Shown: positions 9,172 to 17,654 of the stretch, piece by piece | How the letters are laid out: each line of letters begins with the position of its first letter | Numbering within the stretch: position 1 is the first letter of the stretch | Origin: Skermanella mucosa | Lineage (GTDB): Bacteria > Pseudomonadota > Alphaproteobacteria > Azospirillales > Azospirillaceae | Direction of reading: 5' to 3' | DNA: 64,000 nucleotides | NCBI RefSeq assembly: GCF_016765655.2 | Contig: NZ_CP086106.1 | Location: forward strand, 4,081,001-4,145,000 | Program-made: the position numbers and the translations under genes | The notes under the pieces: model-generated | Told to the model about the DNA's origin: nothing | What the model saw: the letters and a program-made list of their open reading frames with translations, nothing else | The model's database searches: none

Positions 9172-9891
9172 TCAGGTCTCCTGCCCGCCCAGGATCCCCA
9201 CGAGCGCCTGCGCGGCGCCCTCGATATCGGCCCGCATGGCCGCGCGCGCGGCGGCGCCGTCGCCGCGCAGCAGGGCCTCGTGCATGGCGCGATGCTCCAC
9301 GTTCGACGCCCGCCAATTGCCGGTGGCGTTGAGCAGGTCGAAATAGGGGCCGATCCTCAGCCACAGGGACTCGATGATCGACAGCAACGATTCCGAACCC
9401 GCCGCCCGATAGATCGTGAAATGGAATTCCCGGTTGGCCGGGACGTAGCGGCGGCCGTCCCGCTCGGCGATGGCGGCGTCCATCTCCGCGATCAGGGCGC
9501 CCAGCCGGTCGAGGTCGGCGGCGGTGATGGACACGGCGGCCCATTCGGTCGCGACCCCCTCGATCTCGACCCGGACGCGCTTCAGATCCTTCAGCCGCTC
9601 GATGCTGAGCGGCGGAATACCGACCGAGCGGCCGGCCACGACGGTCAGCGCCTTCTCCGCCACCAGCCTGTGCAGGGCCTCGCGCACCGGCATGGCGCTG
9701 ACGCCGAAGGCTTCGGACAGGCTCTGGATCGTGACCGTGCGGCCCGGCTCGATCCCGCCGTTGAGGATCAGTTCCCTGAGCTGCCGGTAGACCTGGTCCT
9801 GGACCGTCTCGCGCGGTACCGGCCGCAATGCCAGGTTCCTGGCCGCCAGCCTGCCTGGTGCTGCGCCGGAGGAAGATGTCATGACCGCCAT
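9172..9891 (-). CDS. GntR-family regulator, FCD (FadR) subfamily
   Basis: 239 residues. The N-terminal winged helix-turn-helix is visible (VYRQLRELILNGGIEPGRTV then LSEAFGVSAMPVREAL, about residues 34-75). The C-terminal all-helical FCD domain follows, with the expected metal/ligand residues in FHFTIYRAAG and EHRAMHEALLRGD. It is transcribed away from the sugar ABC operon at 10055, the usual arrangement for a local regulator responding to a sugar acid. A candidate operator lies in the shared upstream region. Confidence 0.9.
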   Translation of the reverse strand: MAVMTSSSGAAPGRLAARNLALRPVPRETVQDQVYRQLRELILNGGIEPGRTVTIQSLSEAFGVSAMPVREALHRLVAEKALTVVAGRSVGIPPLSIERLKDLKRVRVEIEGVATEWAAVSITAADLDRLGALIAEMDAAIAERDGRRYVPANREFHFTIYRAAGSESLLSIIESLWLRIGPYFDLLNATGNWRASNVEHRAMHEALLRGDGAAARAAMRADIEGAAQALVGILGGQET

Positions 9892-9994
9892 CGCGTTATT
9901 CCCGTCTCGTGGTCCGGCCGGGTCTCCGTTCGGACACCCGCGACTATACCTGTTCGGAGGATGCGTAGAAAGAGACTTGCGCCCTATCGTGATA

Positions 9995-10029
9995 TTTGAT
10001 TTATGATCAAAACGAGAAAATGATCAAAA
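9995..10029. promoter_or_regulatory. Candidate GntR operator: inverted and direct repeats
   Basis: Just upstream of the ABC binding-protein gene, TTTGAT-TTATG-ATCAAA (9995-10011) is a perfect inverted repeat. The 10-mer ATGATCAAAA also occurs twice, at 10003-10012 and 10020-10029, a 17-base spacing. This AT-rich patch stands out from its surroundings and sits between the divergent GntR and transporter genes. The 5-base spacer rules out a standard FNR box, which needs 4. Confidence 0.5.
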
Positions 10030-10054
10030 TCACCCAGGGGGAGGAGCAAGAACG

Positions 10055-11197
10055 ATGCACGCGGGGAAACTGTTTGCCGCCGGCTTTGCCGGCCTGTGCC
10101 TGTTCGCCGCCTCGGCCGCGCCGATGGCCGCCGATGCCGTTGCCCAGCAGAAGAAGCACAAGATCTATCTGTCGATGAGCTACATCGGGAACGACTGGCA
10201 GGCCGAGGCCAGCAACATGATCAAGGCCATGGCCGCGCATCCCGACATGGCGGGCAAGGTCGACCTTCAGGTCCAGGTTTCCGGCCCCAACGCCCAGAAG
10301 CAGATCCAGCAGATCAATTCCATGGTCCAGGCCGGGGCGGAGGCGATCGTCGTCTACCCGATCTCGCCGACGGCGCTGAACCAGGTGGTCAAGAACGCGT
10401 GCAACCGGAGCGTCGTCGTGATCGCCTATGACGCGGAGATCACCGAACCCTGCGCCTACAACGTCTCGATCGACCAGGAAGAGGCCGGGCGCGTCACCGC
10501 CGAATGGCTGGCCGAGGAGCTGGGCGGCAAGGGCAACATCATCGCGATCACCGGCGTGCCGGGTACCTCCGTCGACACGCTGCGCACCAAGGCGGCCAAG
10601 GCCGTCCTCTCCAAGCATCCCGACATCAGGATCGTCGCCGAGGCGCCGGGCATGTGGAGCCAGGCAGTCGCCCGGACCGAACTGTCCAAGATCCTGGCGA
10701 CCCAGGGCTGGGACCGGATCGATGGCCTGTGGATGCAGGTCGGCTGCTTCACGGCCAACCAGATGCAGCTCGAGGCGGGCATTCCCGAGGACAAGCTGAA
10801 GCCCTGCGCCGGCGAAGGCTCCAACGGCGGCCGCATCCAGATGCTGCCCGCCGCGACCGGGGTCGACGGCGCCAACGGCGCCTACAAGCCGATGGACGCC
10901 CCCCGCATTTCCTATGCCTCGCCGCCCTATTCCGGCGCCCTCGCCCTGAAGCTGGCGGTCAGGAAGCTCGAAGGCGGCGACATCCCGCAGAAGACCGTGC
11001 TGCCGCTCCCCGTCGTGACCACCGAGACGGTCAAGCTGTGCGAGGAAGGCACCTGGACCGAAATGTCCCAGGGCTGCAACGCCTTCCAGCCGTCGATCGT
11101 GACCAATCCGGGCTGGTTCGCCTCCATCTACTCCGCCGAGACGCCGGAAGTCGGGCTTCAAGGGGCCCTGATCGGCGAGCCCGAAGCCGCGAAGTAA
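10055..11197 (+). CDS. Sugar ABC transporter, periplasmic binding protein
   Basis: 380 residues, with a GGAGGAG ribosome site 8 bases before the ATG. A signal peptide spans about residues 1-32 (hydrophobic stretch ending AADAVAQQ). The mature part has the Peripla_BP_4/ribose-binding pattern: a start strand KIYLSMSYIGNDWQAE, then QINSMVQAGAEAIVVYP and GKGNIIAITGVPGTSVD. The family binds monosaccharides, polyols or sugar acids. It is followed by an RbsA-type ATPase and a fused permease, so the three make a complete importer. Confidence 0.9.
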   Translation: MHAGKLFAAGFAGLCLFAASAAPMAADAVAQQKKHKIYLSMSYIGNDWQAEASNMIKAMAAHPDMAGKVDLQVQVSGPNAQKQIQQINSMVQAGAEAIVVYPISPTALNQVVKNACNRSVVVIAYDAEITEPCAYNVSIDQEEAGRVTAEWLAEELGGKGNIIAITGVPGTSVDTLRTKAAKAVLSKHPDIRIVAEAPGMWSQAVARTELSKILATQGWDRIDGLWMQVGCFTANQMQLEAGIPEDKLKPCAGEGSNGGRIQMLPAATGVDGANGAYKPMDAPRISYASPPYSGALALKLAVRKLEGGDIPQKTVLPLPVVTTETVKLCEEGTWTEMSQGCNAFQPSIVTNPGWFASIYSAETPEVGLQGALIGEPEAAK

Positions 11198-11245
11198 CCC
11201 TATCCCGAACTCCGCATATCCCGTTTTTCAGGGGAGATCCCGCGC

Positions 11246-12793
11246 ATGACCGCAGGAAGCGAGGCATTGCGGATGGACAGGATCGTCAAGGCCTATGGCC
11301 CGACCATGGCCCTTGACGACGCCTCCATCAGCGTGCGGGCGGGCGAGACGCACGCCCTGCTCGGCGAGAACGGCGCCGGCAAGTCCACGACGGTCAAGCT
11401 GCTGTCCGGCCTGATCCGCCCGAACTCCGGATCGATCCGGATCTTCGGGGAGGAAGTCCAGCTCTCCCGTCCGGCCGACGCCCACCGGCACGGCGTCCAG
11501 ACCGCCTTCCAGGAAATCAGCCTGGTCCGCGACCTGACGGTCGCGGAGAACCTGCTGCTGCCCTACGCGCCCACGGGCTTCGGCGGCCTGCTGCGCCGCC
11601 GCCGCGGGGATGCCCAGGTGCGCGAGCATCTGGAGCGCCTCGACCTCGGCGGCATCGACCCGCGCGCGGAGGTCGGCAGCCTCGACCTGCCGCAGCGGCA
11701 GAAGGTCGAGATCGCCCGCGCGATTTTCCGCAAACCGCGCGTGCTGCTGCTGGACGAACCGACCTCCGCCCTGTCCGGCCGCGACATCGACTGGCTGGGC
11801 GGGCTGATCGAGCGGCTGAAGGGCGACGGCGTCACCACGATATTCATCTCGCACCGCATGGCCGAGGTGAGGCTGTTCTGCGATCGGCTGACCGTGCTGC
11901 GCAACGGCAAGGACGTCGGTGCCGGCGAGGTGTCGGAGATCTCGGACGACGAGGTCATCCGCATGATCATCGGCCGCTCGCTGGCCGCCACCTTCCCGCC
12001 GAAGCCGGAGCCCCGGCCGGTTCCCGCGGGCACCGTCCCGGTGCTGAGCGCACGCGGGCTGACCACCGACGGCAAGCTGCGGGATGCCGATTTCGACCTG
12101 ATGCCGGGGGAGATCCTGGGTGTCGCCGGGCTCCAGGGGATGGGCCAGCAGGATCTGTTCCAGACCCTGTTCGGCATCATGCCCCCGACGTCGGGCCGGA
12201 TCGAGGTGGACGGGCGCGAGGTGACCATCACCTCGCCCCGCGACGCGATCCGGTCCAATATCGGCATCTCGCTGGTGCCGGAGGAACGCAAGACCGAAGG
12301 GCTGTTCCTGCGGCTGGACGGCCGGTTCAACGTCTCGCTGCCGGTTCTCGACCGTTTCTCTCGCGCCGGCTTCATCGACCGCCAGGCGGAGAAGGCGGCG
12401 GTCGCGGAGGTGCTGGACCAGGTCGAGGTCCATCCCAGGGCACTCTACACGCCCAGCGGCGCCTTCAGCGGGGGAAACCAGCAGAAGATCGCCATCGCCA
12501 AATGGCTGTTGGCGGGCAGCCGGACCTTGCTGATGTTCGACCCGACGCGCGGCGTCGACGTCGGCACCAAGCACCAGCTCTACGTGATGATGCGCAGCTT
12601 CGTCGAGGCCGGCGGCTCCGTCCTGTTCTATTCGACCGAGATCGCCGAACTGGTCAACCTGTGCGACCGCGTGCTCGTCATGTATTCGGGCCGGTTCGTC
12701 GACGAACTGCGGGGCGGCGCCATCGAGGAGGAGCGGATCATGCACGGCGCGCTGGGCGGCGCCACCGGACGCAAGCGGGAGATCGCGGCATGA
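11246..12793 (+). CDS. Sugar ABC transporter ATP-binding protein (RbsA/MglA type)
   Basis: 515 residues with two nucleotide-binding domains. The first has an intact Walker A (LLGENGAGKSTT), a degenerate signature (LDLPQRQKVEIA), Walker B LLLDEPTSALSG and switch His ISHRM. The second has the degenerate Walker A typical of RbsA proteins (GVAGLQGMGQQD) but a good signature, FSGGNQQKIAIAKWL. The stop overlaps the permease start. It powers uptake of the sugar-type ligand bound by the preceding gene product. Confidence 0.92.
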   Translation: MTAGSEALRMDRIVKAYGPTMALDDASISVRAGETHALLGENGAGKSTTVKLLSGLIRPNSGSIRIFGEEVQLSRPADAHRHGVQTAFQEISLVRDLTVAENLLLPYAPTGFGGLLRRRRGDAQVREHLERLDLGGIDPRAEVGSLDLPQRQKVEIARAIFRKPRVLLLDEPTSALSGRDIDWLGGLIERLKGDGVTTIFISHRMAEVRLFCDRLTVLRNGKDVGAGEVSEISDDEVIRMIIGRSLAATFPPKPEPRPVPAGTVPVLSARGLTTDGKLRDADFDLMPGEILGVAGLQGMGQQDLFQTLFGIMPPTSGRIEVDGREVTITSPRDAIRSNIGISLVPEERKTEGLFLRLDGRFNVSLPVLDRFSRAGFIDRQAEKAAVAEVLDQVEVHPRALYTPSGAFSGGNQQKIAIAKWLLAGSRTLLMFDPTRGVDVGTKHQLYVMMRSFVEAGGSVLFYSTEIAELVNLCDRVLVMYSGRFVDELRGGAIEEERIMHGALGGATGRKREIAA

Positions 12794-14853
12794 GCGCCCA
12801 GACCCTTCACCATCCGTCGGCGCGGCGGTCCGGCTTCGGCCCGGCCCTGGCGCGCCACCGCGGCATCCTGATCGCCTTGGCGGTCTTCGCGGCGATGTTC
12901 CTGACCGTGGACATGATCACGCCCGGCCCGTTCAGCTATTTCGAGCTGAGCTTCATGTCGGCGGGCGGGGCCACGCTGGCGCTGGCCGCCATGGGACAGA
13001 CCGTCGTCGTCCTGACCGGAGGATTCGACCTGTCGGCCGGTGCCGTGATCGGACTGGTCAACGTGGTGCTCGGCAGCGGCATGGGCACCGACATCTGGTC
13101 CCAGATCCTGTTCGGCTTCGTGGCGCTGGGCATCGGAGGCGCTGTCGGCGCCGTCAACGGCGTGCTGATCGCATATCTTCGGATGCAGCCGATCGTCGTG
13201 ACGCTGTCCACCATGTTCATCACCCAGGGCATCACCCTGCTGATCATGGATGCGCCGGGCGGCGCCATCGCGCCCGAATTCATGAGCTTCTTCGTCGGGG
13301 ACGCGATCCCCGGCGTGCTGCCCGCCCCGATCCTGTGGGTCGGCGTGGCGGCCGTCGCCTGGCTGCTGGTCAAGTCGACGCGGTTCGGCGTCGGCCTCTA
13401 CGCCGTCGGCGGCGACGAGGAGGCGGCCAAGGCCGCGGGCCTGGCGACCGCGTCGGTCAAGTTCCGCGCCTATGTCGTCGCCGGGCTGTTCTACGGCGCC
13501 GCCGGGGCCTTCATCTCGGCCCAGACCGGCTCGGCTGATCCGCTGGTCGGCCGGCCCATGCTGCTTCAGATCTTCGCGGCGGTGGCGCTCGGCGGGACCG
13601 TGCTGGGGGGAGGACGGGGCGGTGCCATCGGCTCCATCATCGGTGCCTACACGCTGATGATGGCGGTGAACATCCTGCTGGTGCTGAACGTCTCGGCCTA
13701 TTACAGCTCGGTCGCCGAGGGCGCCATCATCATCCTGGCGGTGCTCGCGGGCGGCGTCGGCCGTCACTCGCCGCTGGCGACATCCATCCGCCTGGGACTG
13801 CTGAAGCTGCGCGCCCGGTCCGGCGGCACGATGGCCGCGCGCCATCCCGGCATGCCGGCCCGGCCAACCCTGCCGAAGGCGCGCCCGGTCGAGGGCGGCA
13901 CGCCCGCCGGCTGGCTGGCGCGCCACCGCGAGACGCTGCGCTACATGGTGCCGGCCTGGATCGGGTTCGCCGCGGTGCTGGTCGCGACCCACCTGGTCTA
14001 CGGCAACACGCTGACCAATCCCGGCTACTTCAATTCGCTGATCGTGCTGTCCTCGTTCCTGGCCATACTGGCCCTGGGACAGGGGGCGGCGATCCTGACG
14101 GGCGGGCTGGACCTGTCGGTGCCCTGGATGATCGCGCTGGTCGGGATCGTCGTCGCCGGCCTGGTGCGCGGCGCGGACGAGTCGGTGCTGTGGGCCGTCC
14201 CGCTTGGGCTGGCGCTGGGGACGGGACTGGGTGCGATCAACGGCGTCGGAATCGTGCTGTTCGGCCTGCCGCCGATCGTGATGACGCTGGCGATGAACGG
14301 CATCCTGCAAGGCGTGGCGCTGGTCTACAGCGGCGGAACGCCGGACGGCTTCGCCTCTCCCGCCATGCGCTGGGTCATGACCGGCAACCTGCTGGGCGCC
14401 ACGCCCGCCGTCTGGCTGGTCGCGGGCTTCGTGGCCGCCGCCGTGGTCCTTCTGGGCCGGACCACCTTCGGCCGGCGCATCTATGCCGTGGGCAACAGCC
14501 CGACCGTGGCGCGCTTCAGCGGCGTGCCCGTCGGCGGCACGCTGATCGGCGTCTATGCCCTGTCGGGCTTCTGTTCCGCCCTGGTCGGCATCCTGCTGGC
14601 CTGCTTCAGCGGACAGGCCAGCCTGGGCATGGGTGACGAGTACCTGCTGCCCTCGATCGCCGTCGTCGTGGTCGGCGGCGCGCTTATCACCGGGGGGCGG
14701 GGCCATTATCTCGGTATGCTAGGCGGCGTCCTGCTGTTGATGACACTGTCCACCCTGCTGGCGGGAACCACGCTGCCGTCGTCGGTGCGCGACATCATCT
14801 TCGGCGCCGTCGTGCTGGGCGCCGTGCTGGCCCTTCGGGACCGGTCCGCCTGA
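12790..14853 (+). CDS. Fused double permease of a sugar ABC transporter (RbsC-RbsC)
   Basis: 687 residues from the ATG at 12790, which overlaps the ATPase stop. Two complete BPD_transp_2 permease domains lie in one chain. Domain 1 (about residues 20-340) has GQTVVVLTGGFDLSAGAV. Domain 2 (about 380-685) has GQGAAILTGGLDLSVPWM. Each has its own ATPase-contacting loop (YAVGGDEEAAKAAG; YAVGNSPTVARFSG). They are joined by a basic, proline-rich linker around residues 345-375. In most systems these are a homodimer or two genes. No frameshift or stop is seen, so the fusion looks genuine. Confidence 0.9.
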   Translation: MSAQTLHHPSARRSGFGPALARHRGILIALAVFAAMFLTVDMITPGPFSYFELSFMSAGGATLALAAMGQTVVVLTGGFDLSAGAVIGLVNVVLGSGMGTDIWSQILFGFVALGIGGAVGAVNGVLIAYLRMQPIVVTLSTMFITQGITLLIMDAPGGAIAPEFMSFFVGDAIPGVLPAPILWVGVAAVAWLLVKSTRFGVGLYAVGGDEEAAKAAGLATASVKFRAYVVAGLFYGAAGAFISAQTGSADPLVGRPMLLQIFAAVALGGTVLGGGRGGAIGSIIGAYTLMMAVNILLVLNVSAYYSSVAEGAIIILAVLAGGVGRHSPLATSIRLGLLKLRARSGGTMAARHPGMPARPTLPKARPVEGGTPAGWLARHRETLRYMVPAWIGFAAVLVATHLVYGNTLTNPGYFNSLIVLSSFLAILALGQGAAILTGGLDLSVPWMIALVGIVVAGLVRGADESVLWAVPLGLALGTGLGAINGVGIVLFGLPPIVMTLAMNGILQGVALVYSGGTPDGFASPAMRWVMTGNLLGATPAVWLVAGFVAAAVVLLGRTTFGRRIYAVGNSPTVARFSGVPVGGTLIGVYALSGFCSALVGILLACFSGQASLGMGDEYLLPSIAVVVVGGALITGGRGHYLGMLGGVLLLMTLSTLLAGTTLPSSVRDIIFGAVVLGAVLALRDRSA

Positions 14854-14897
14854 GCGGCAGAGCACTTGAACGAACGATAAACGGGGGAGAGAAGAAC

Positions 14898-15674
14898 ATG
14901 ACGGACATGCGCGCCAATGGAAAGCGGGTGCTTGTCACCGCGGGCGCCTCGGGCATCGGTCTCGCCATCGCGAAGACCCTCGCCGAGGCCGGAGCGAAGG
15001 TCCATGTCTGCGACGTGGACGAGGCGGCACTTGGCCGGTTCCGCGAAGCCCTGCCGGACGCGGGGACCACGGTCGCCGACGTGTCGGACGAGGCTGCCGT
15101 GGACCGGCTGTTCGAGGACGTCCGGGCGACCCTGGGGGGCCTGGACATGCTGGTCAACAATGCCGGCATCGCCGGGCCGACCGGCGCCGTCGAGGACATC
15201 GACCCGGCCGAGTGGCGGCGCTGCATCGACATCGACCTGACCGGCCAGTTCCTGTGCGCCCGGCGCGCGGTGCCGATGCTGAAGGCGGTCGGAGCCGGCG
15301 CGATCGTCAACATGTCGTCGGTCGCGGGGCGCCTGGGCTATGCCTACCGCACGCCCTACGCGGCGGCCAAGTGGGGCGTGATCGGGCTGACCGAGAGCCT
15401 CGCGAAGGAGCTGGGACCGTTCGGCATCACGGTCAACGCGATCCTGCCCGGCATCGTCGCCGGCCCTCGGATCGAGAAGGTGATCGACGCCCGCGCCAAG
15501 CAGGTCGGCGTCGCTTACGAGGAGATGGAGGGCGAATACCTGCAAAAGGTCTCGCTCCGCCGTATGGTGACGGCCGACGACGTCGCGGCCATGGTGCTGT
15601 TCCTGGCTTCGCCCGCGGGACGCAACGTCTCCGGCCAGTCGCTCAGCGTCTGCGGCAACGTCGAAACCCTGTGA
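14898..15674 (+). CDS. Short-chain dehydrogenase/reductase (SDR)
   Basis: 258 residues. It has the classical SDR signature: cofactor loop TAGASGIGLAIA, NNAG at about residue 90, the catalytic Ser in VNMSSVAGR, and Tyr-x3-Lys as YAAAK. An acidic residue after the second strand (VCDVD) points to NAD rather than NADP. It probably oxidises a hydroxyl of the imported sugar, polyol or sugar acid. It begins 44 bases after the permease gene and is followed 10 bases later by a 3-hydroxyacid dehydrogenase. Confidence 0.88.
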   Translation: MTDMRANGKRVLVTAGASGIGLAIAKTLAEAGAKVHVCDVDEAALGRFREALPDAGTTVADVSDEAAVDRLFEDVRATLGGLDMLVNNAGIAGPTGAVEDIDPAEWRRCIDIDLTGQFLCARRAVPMLKAVGAGAIVNMSSVAGRLGYAYRTPYAAAKWGVIGLTESLAKELGPFGITVNAILPGIVAGPRIEKVIDARAKQVGVAYEEMEGEYLQKVSLRRMVTADDVAAMVLFLASPAGRNVSGQSLSVCGNVETL

Positions 15675-15684
15675 GGAAACGCTG

Positions 15685-16635
15685 ATGAACAGAAAAGCAT
15701 CCATCGTCGGCTCCGGCCTGATCGGACGATCCTGGGCCATCGCCTTCGCCCGCGCCGGCTGGAGCGTGGCGATGTGGGACCAGGCCGAGGGCGCCGCCGA
15801 GGCGAGCCGAAACATCCTGGTCGGCCTTCTGGAGGACCTGGGGCGCGAGGAACTGCTGGACGGCCAGCCGCCGGCCGACGTGGCGGCGCGCGTGAGCGTC
15901 GCGGCGACCCTGCCGGAGGCGCTGGACGGCACGGCCTGGGTCCAGGAGAACACGCCCGAGATCGTCGAGATCAAGCGCGAGGTCTGGTCCGGCCTGGACC
16001 CGCTGGTACCGCCCGACGCGGTGTGCGCCAGCTCCACGTCCGGCATCGTCCCGTCCGCCTTCACCGAACATCTGGGCGGGCGGGGCCGCTGCCTGGTCGC
16101 GCACCCGATCAACCCGCCCTACCTGATCCCCGCCGTCGAGCTGGTACCGGCCCCCTGGACCACGCCCGAGACCATGAAGCGCGCCGAGGAGATCATGCGC
16201 GCGATCGGGCAGTCGCCCATCGTGATGTCGCGGGAACTGGACGGGTTCGTCATGAACCGCCTCCAGGGCGCCCTGCTCGAGGAGGCGTTCCGGCTGGTCG
16301 CCGACGGCTACTGCACGGTCGAGGACGTCGATGTCGGGCTGCGCGAGGGACTGGCGCTGCGCTGGTCCTTCATCGGGCCGTTCGAGACGATCGACCTCAA
16401 CGCGCCGGGCGGCGTCCGCGACTATGTCTCGCGCTACGGCGGGTTGTACGAACAGCTGTACAAGTCGATGCAGCGCAGGGCCGACTGGACCGGCGAGGTG
16501 CTGGACAAGGTCGAACGCCAGCGCCGCGAGCGCACCCCGGCGGACAAGCTGGCCGACCGCCAGCGCTGGCGCGACCGGCGCCTGATGGCGCTGAGCCGGC
16601 ACAAGCGCAACGCCGCCACCGACATCGGAAACTGA
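15685..16635 (+). CDS. 3-hydroxyacid dehydrogenase, lambda-crystallin/L-gulonate or carnitine dehydrogenase type
   Basis: 316 residues. The N-terminal NAD loop is IVGSGLIGRSWAIAFARAG. Family motifs follow: WVQENTPE, then SSTSGIVPSAF, then the catalytic His in RCLVAHPINPPYLIP, then DGFVMNRLQGALLEE in the helical domain. Members oxidise the 3-hydroxyl of a carboxylic acid (L-gulonate, carnitine or 3-hydroxyacyl-CoA). The short length and missing hydratase part argue against a fatty-acid enzyme. The product, a beta-keto acid, is exactly the substrate class of the next gene product. Confidence 0.85.
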   Translation: MNRKASIVGSGLIGRSWAIAFARAGWSVAMWDQAEGAAEASRNILVGLLEDLGREELLDGQPPADVAARVSVAATLPEALDGTAWVQENTPEIVEIKREVWSGLDPLVPPDAVCASSTSGIVPSAFTEHLGGRGRCLVAHPINPPYLIPAVELVPAPWTTPETMKRAEEIMRAIGQSPIVMSRELDGFVMNRLQGALLEEAFRLVADGYCTVEDVDVGLREGLALRWSFIGPFETIDLNAPGGVRDYVSRYGGLYEQLYKSMQRRADWTGEVLDKVERQRRERTPADKLADRQRWRDRRLMALSRHKRNAATDIGN

Positions 16636-16650
16636 GAGGAAACGACCACA

Positions 16651-17583
16651 ATGGCACAAGCCCGCAAGGTCATCATCACCTGCGCCGTCACCGGCGCGAT
16701 CCATACCCCGTCCATGTCGCCCCACCTGCCGGTCACCCCGGAGGAGATCGCCGACGCGGCGATCGGCGCGGCGGAAGCCGGTGCGGCGATCGTCCACCTG
16801 CACGCCCGCAACCCGGAGACCGGCAAGCCGGACCAGAGCCCGGAGGCGTTCCAGCCCTTCCTGAAGGTGATCAAGCAGCGGACCGACTGCGTGATCAACC
16901 TGACCACCGGCGGCGCCCCCTACATGACGGTGGAGGAGCGGGTCCGCCCGGCGGCGACGCTCCAGCCGGAGGTGGCGTCGCTCAACATGGGCTCGATGAA
17001 TTTCGGCCTGTACCCGATGCTGGACCGCTTCAAGGAGTTCAAGTTCGAGTGGGAGCGGCAGCACCTGGAGAACAGCCGCGACCTGGTGTTCAAGAACACC
17101 TTCAGCGACATCGAGTACGTGCTGCGGACCTGCACCGAGAACGGCACCCGGTTCGAGTTCGAGTGCTACGACGTCTCGCACCTCTATAACCTCGCCCATT
17201 TCCGCGACCGCGGGCTGGTCAAGGGGCCGCTGTTCGTCCAGACCGTGTTCGGCCTGCTGGGCGGCATCGGGCCTCACCCCGAGGACGTGCTCCACATGAA
17301 GCGTACGGCGGACCGGCTGTTCGGCAATGAGTACCGCTGGTCGGTGCTGGGCGCCGGGCGCAACCAGATGCCGATCGCCGCCATGGCCGCCGCCATGGGC
17401 GCCAATGTCCGGGTCGGGCTGGAGGACAGCCTGTGGGACGGTCCGGGCAAGCTGGCCGAGAGCAACGCCGCCCAGGTCCGCCGCGTGCGCGGCATCCTGG
17501 AGGGGCTGGGGCTTGAGGTCGCGACCGCCGCCGAGGCGCGCGAGATCCTGGCGCTCAAGGGCGGCGACCAGGTCGGTTTCTGA
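16651..17583 (+). CDS. Beta-keto acid cleavage enzyme (BKACE, former DUF849)
   Basis: 310 residues. BKACE features: an N-terminal VIITCAVTGAIHTPS strand, the zinc-binding HLHAR motif (IVHLHARNPETG), INLTTGG, NMGSMNFG, and the C-terminal GLEDSLW motif. The family uses acetyl-CoA to split a beta-keto acid into acetoacetate and an acyl-CoA, as first shown for 3-keto-5-aminohexanoate. Here it follows a 3-hydroxyacid dehydrogenase within a sugar-importer operon, which suggests that its substrate is a polyhydroxylated or carnitine-like beta-keto acid. Confidence 0.9.
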   Translation: MAQARKVIITCAVTGAIHTPSMSPHLPVTPEEIADAAIGAAEAGAAIVHLHARNPETGKPDQSPEAFQPFLKVIKQRTDCVINLTTGGAPYMTVEERVRPAATLQPEVASLNMGSMNFGLYPMLDRFKEFKFEWERQHLENSRDLVFKNTFSDIEYVLRTCTENGTRFEFECYDVSHLYNLAHFRDRGLVKGPLFVQTVFGLLGGIGPHPEDVLHMKRTADRLFGNEYRWSVLGAGRNQMPIAAMAAAMGANVRVGLEDSLWDGPGKLAESNAAQVRRVRGILEGLGLEVATAAEAREILALKGGDQVGF

Positions 17584-17654
17584 GCATCCGGCCCGCAGGA
17601 AGATCCCGCGGCAAGATCCCGCAGGAAAATCCCAAAGAAAATAAGGAGAAATCC

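Noticed and set aside
9995-10011. FNR box before the sugar ABC operon
   Set aside because: TTGAT and ATCAA are separated by 5 bases instead of 4; better explained as a GntR operator.
12628-14706. Very long open frame antisense to the fused permease
   Set aside because: Low-complexity His/Gln/Arg/Asp-rich translation, typical of the opposite strand of a high-GC gene; the plus-strand permease is unmistakable.
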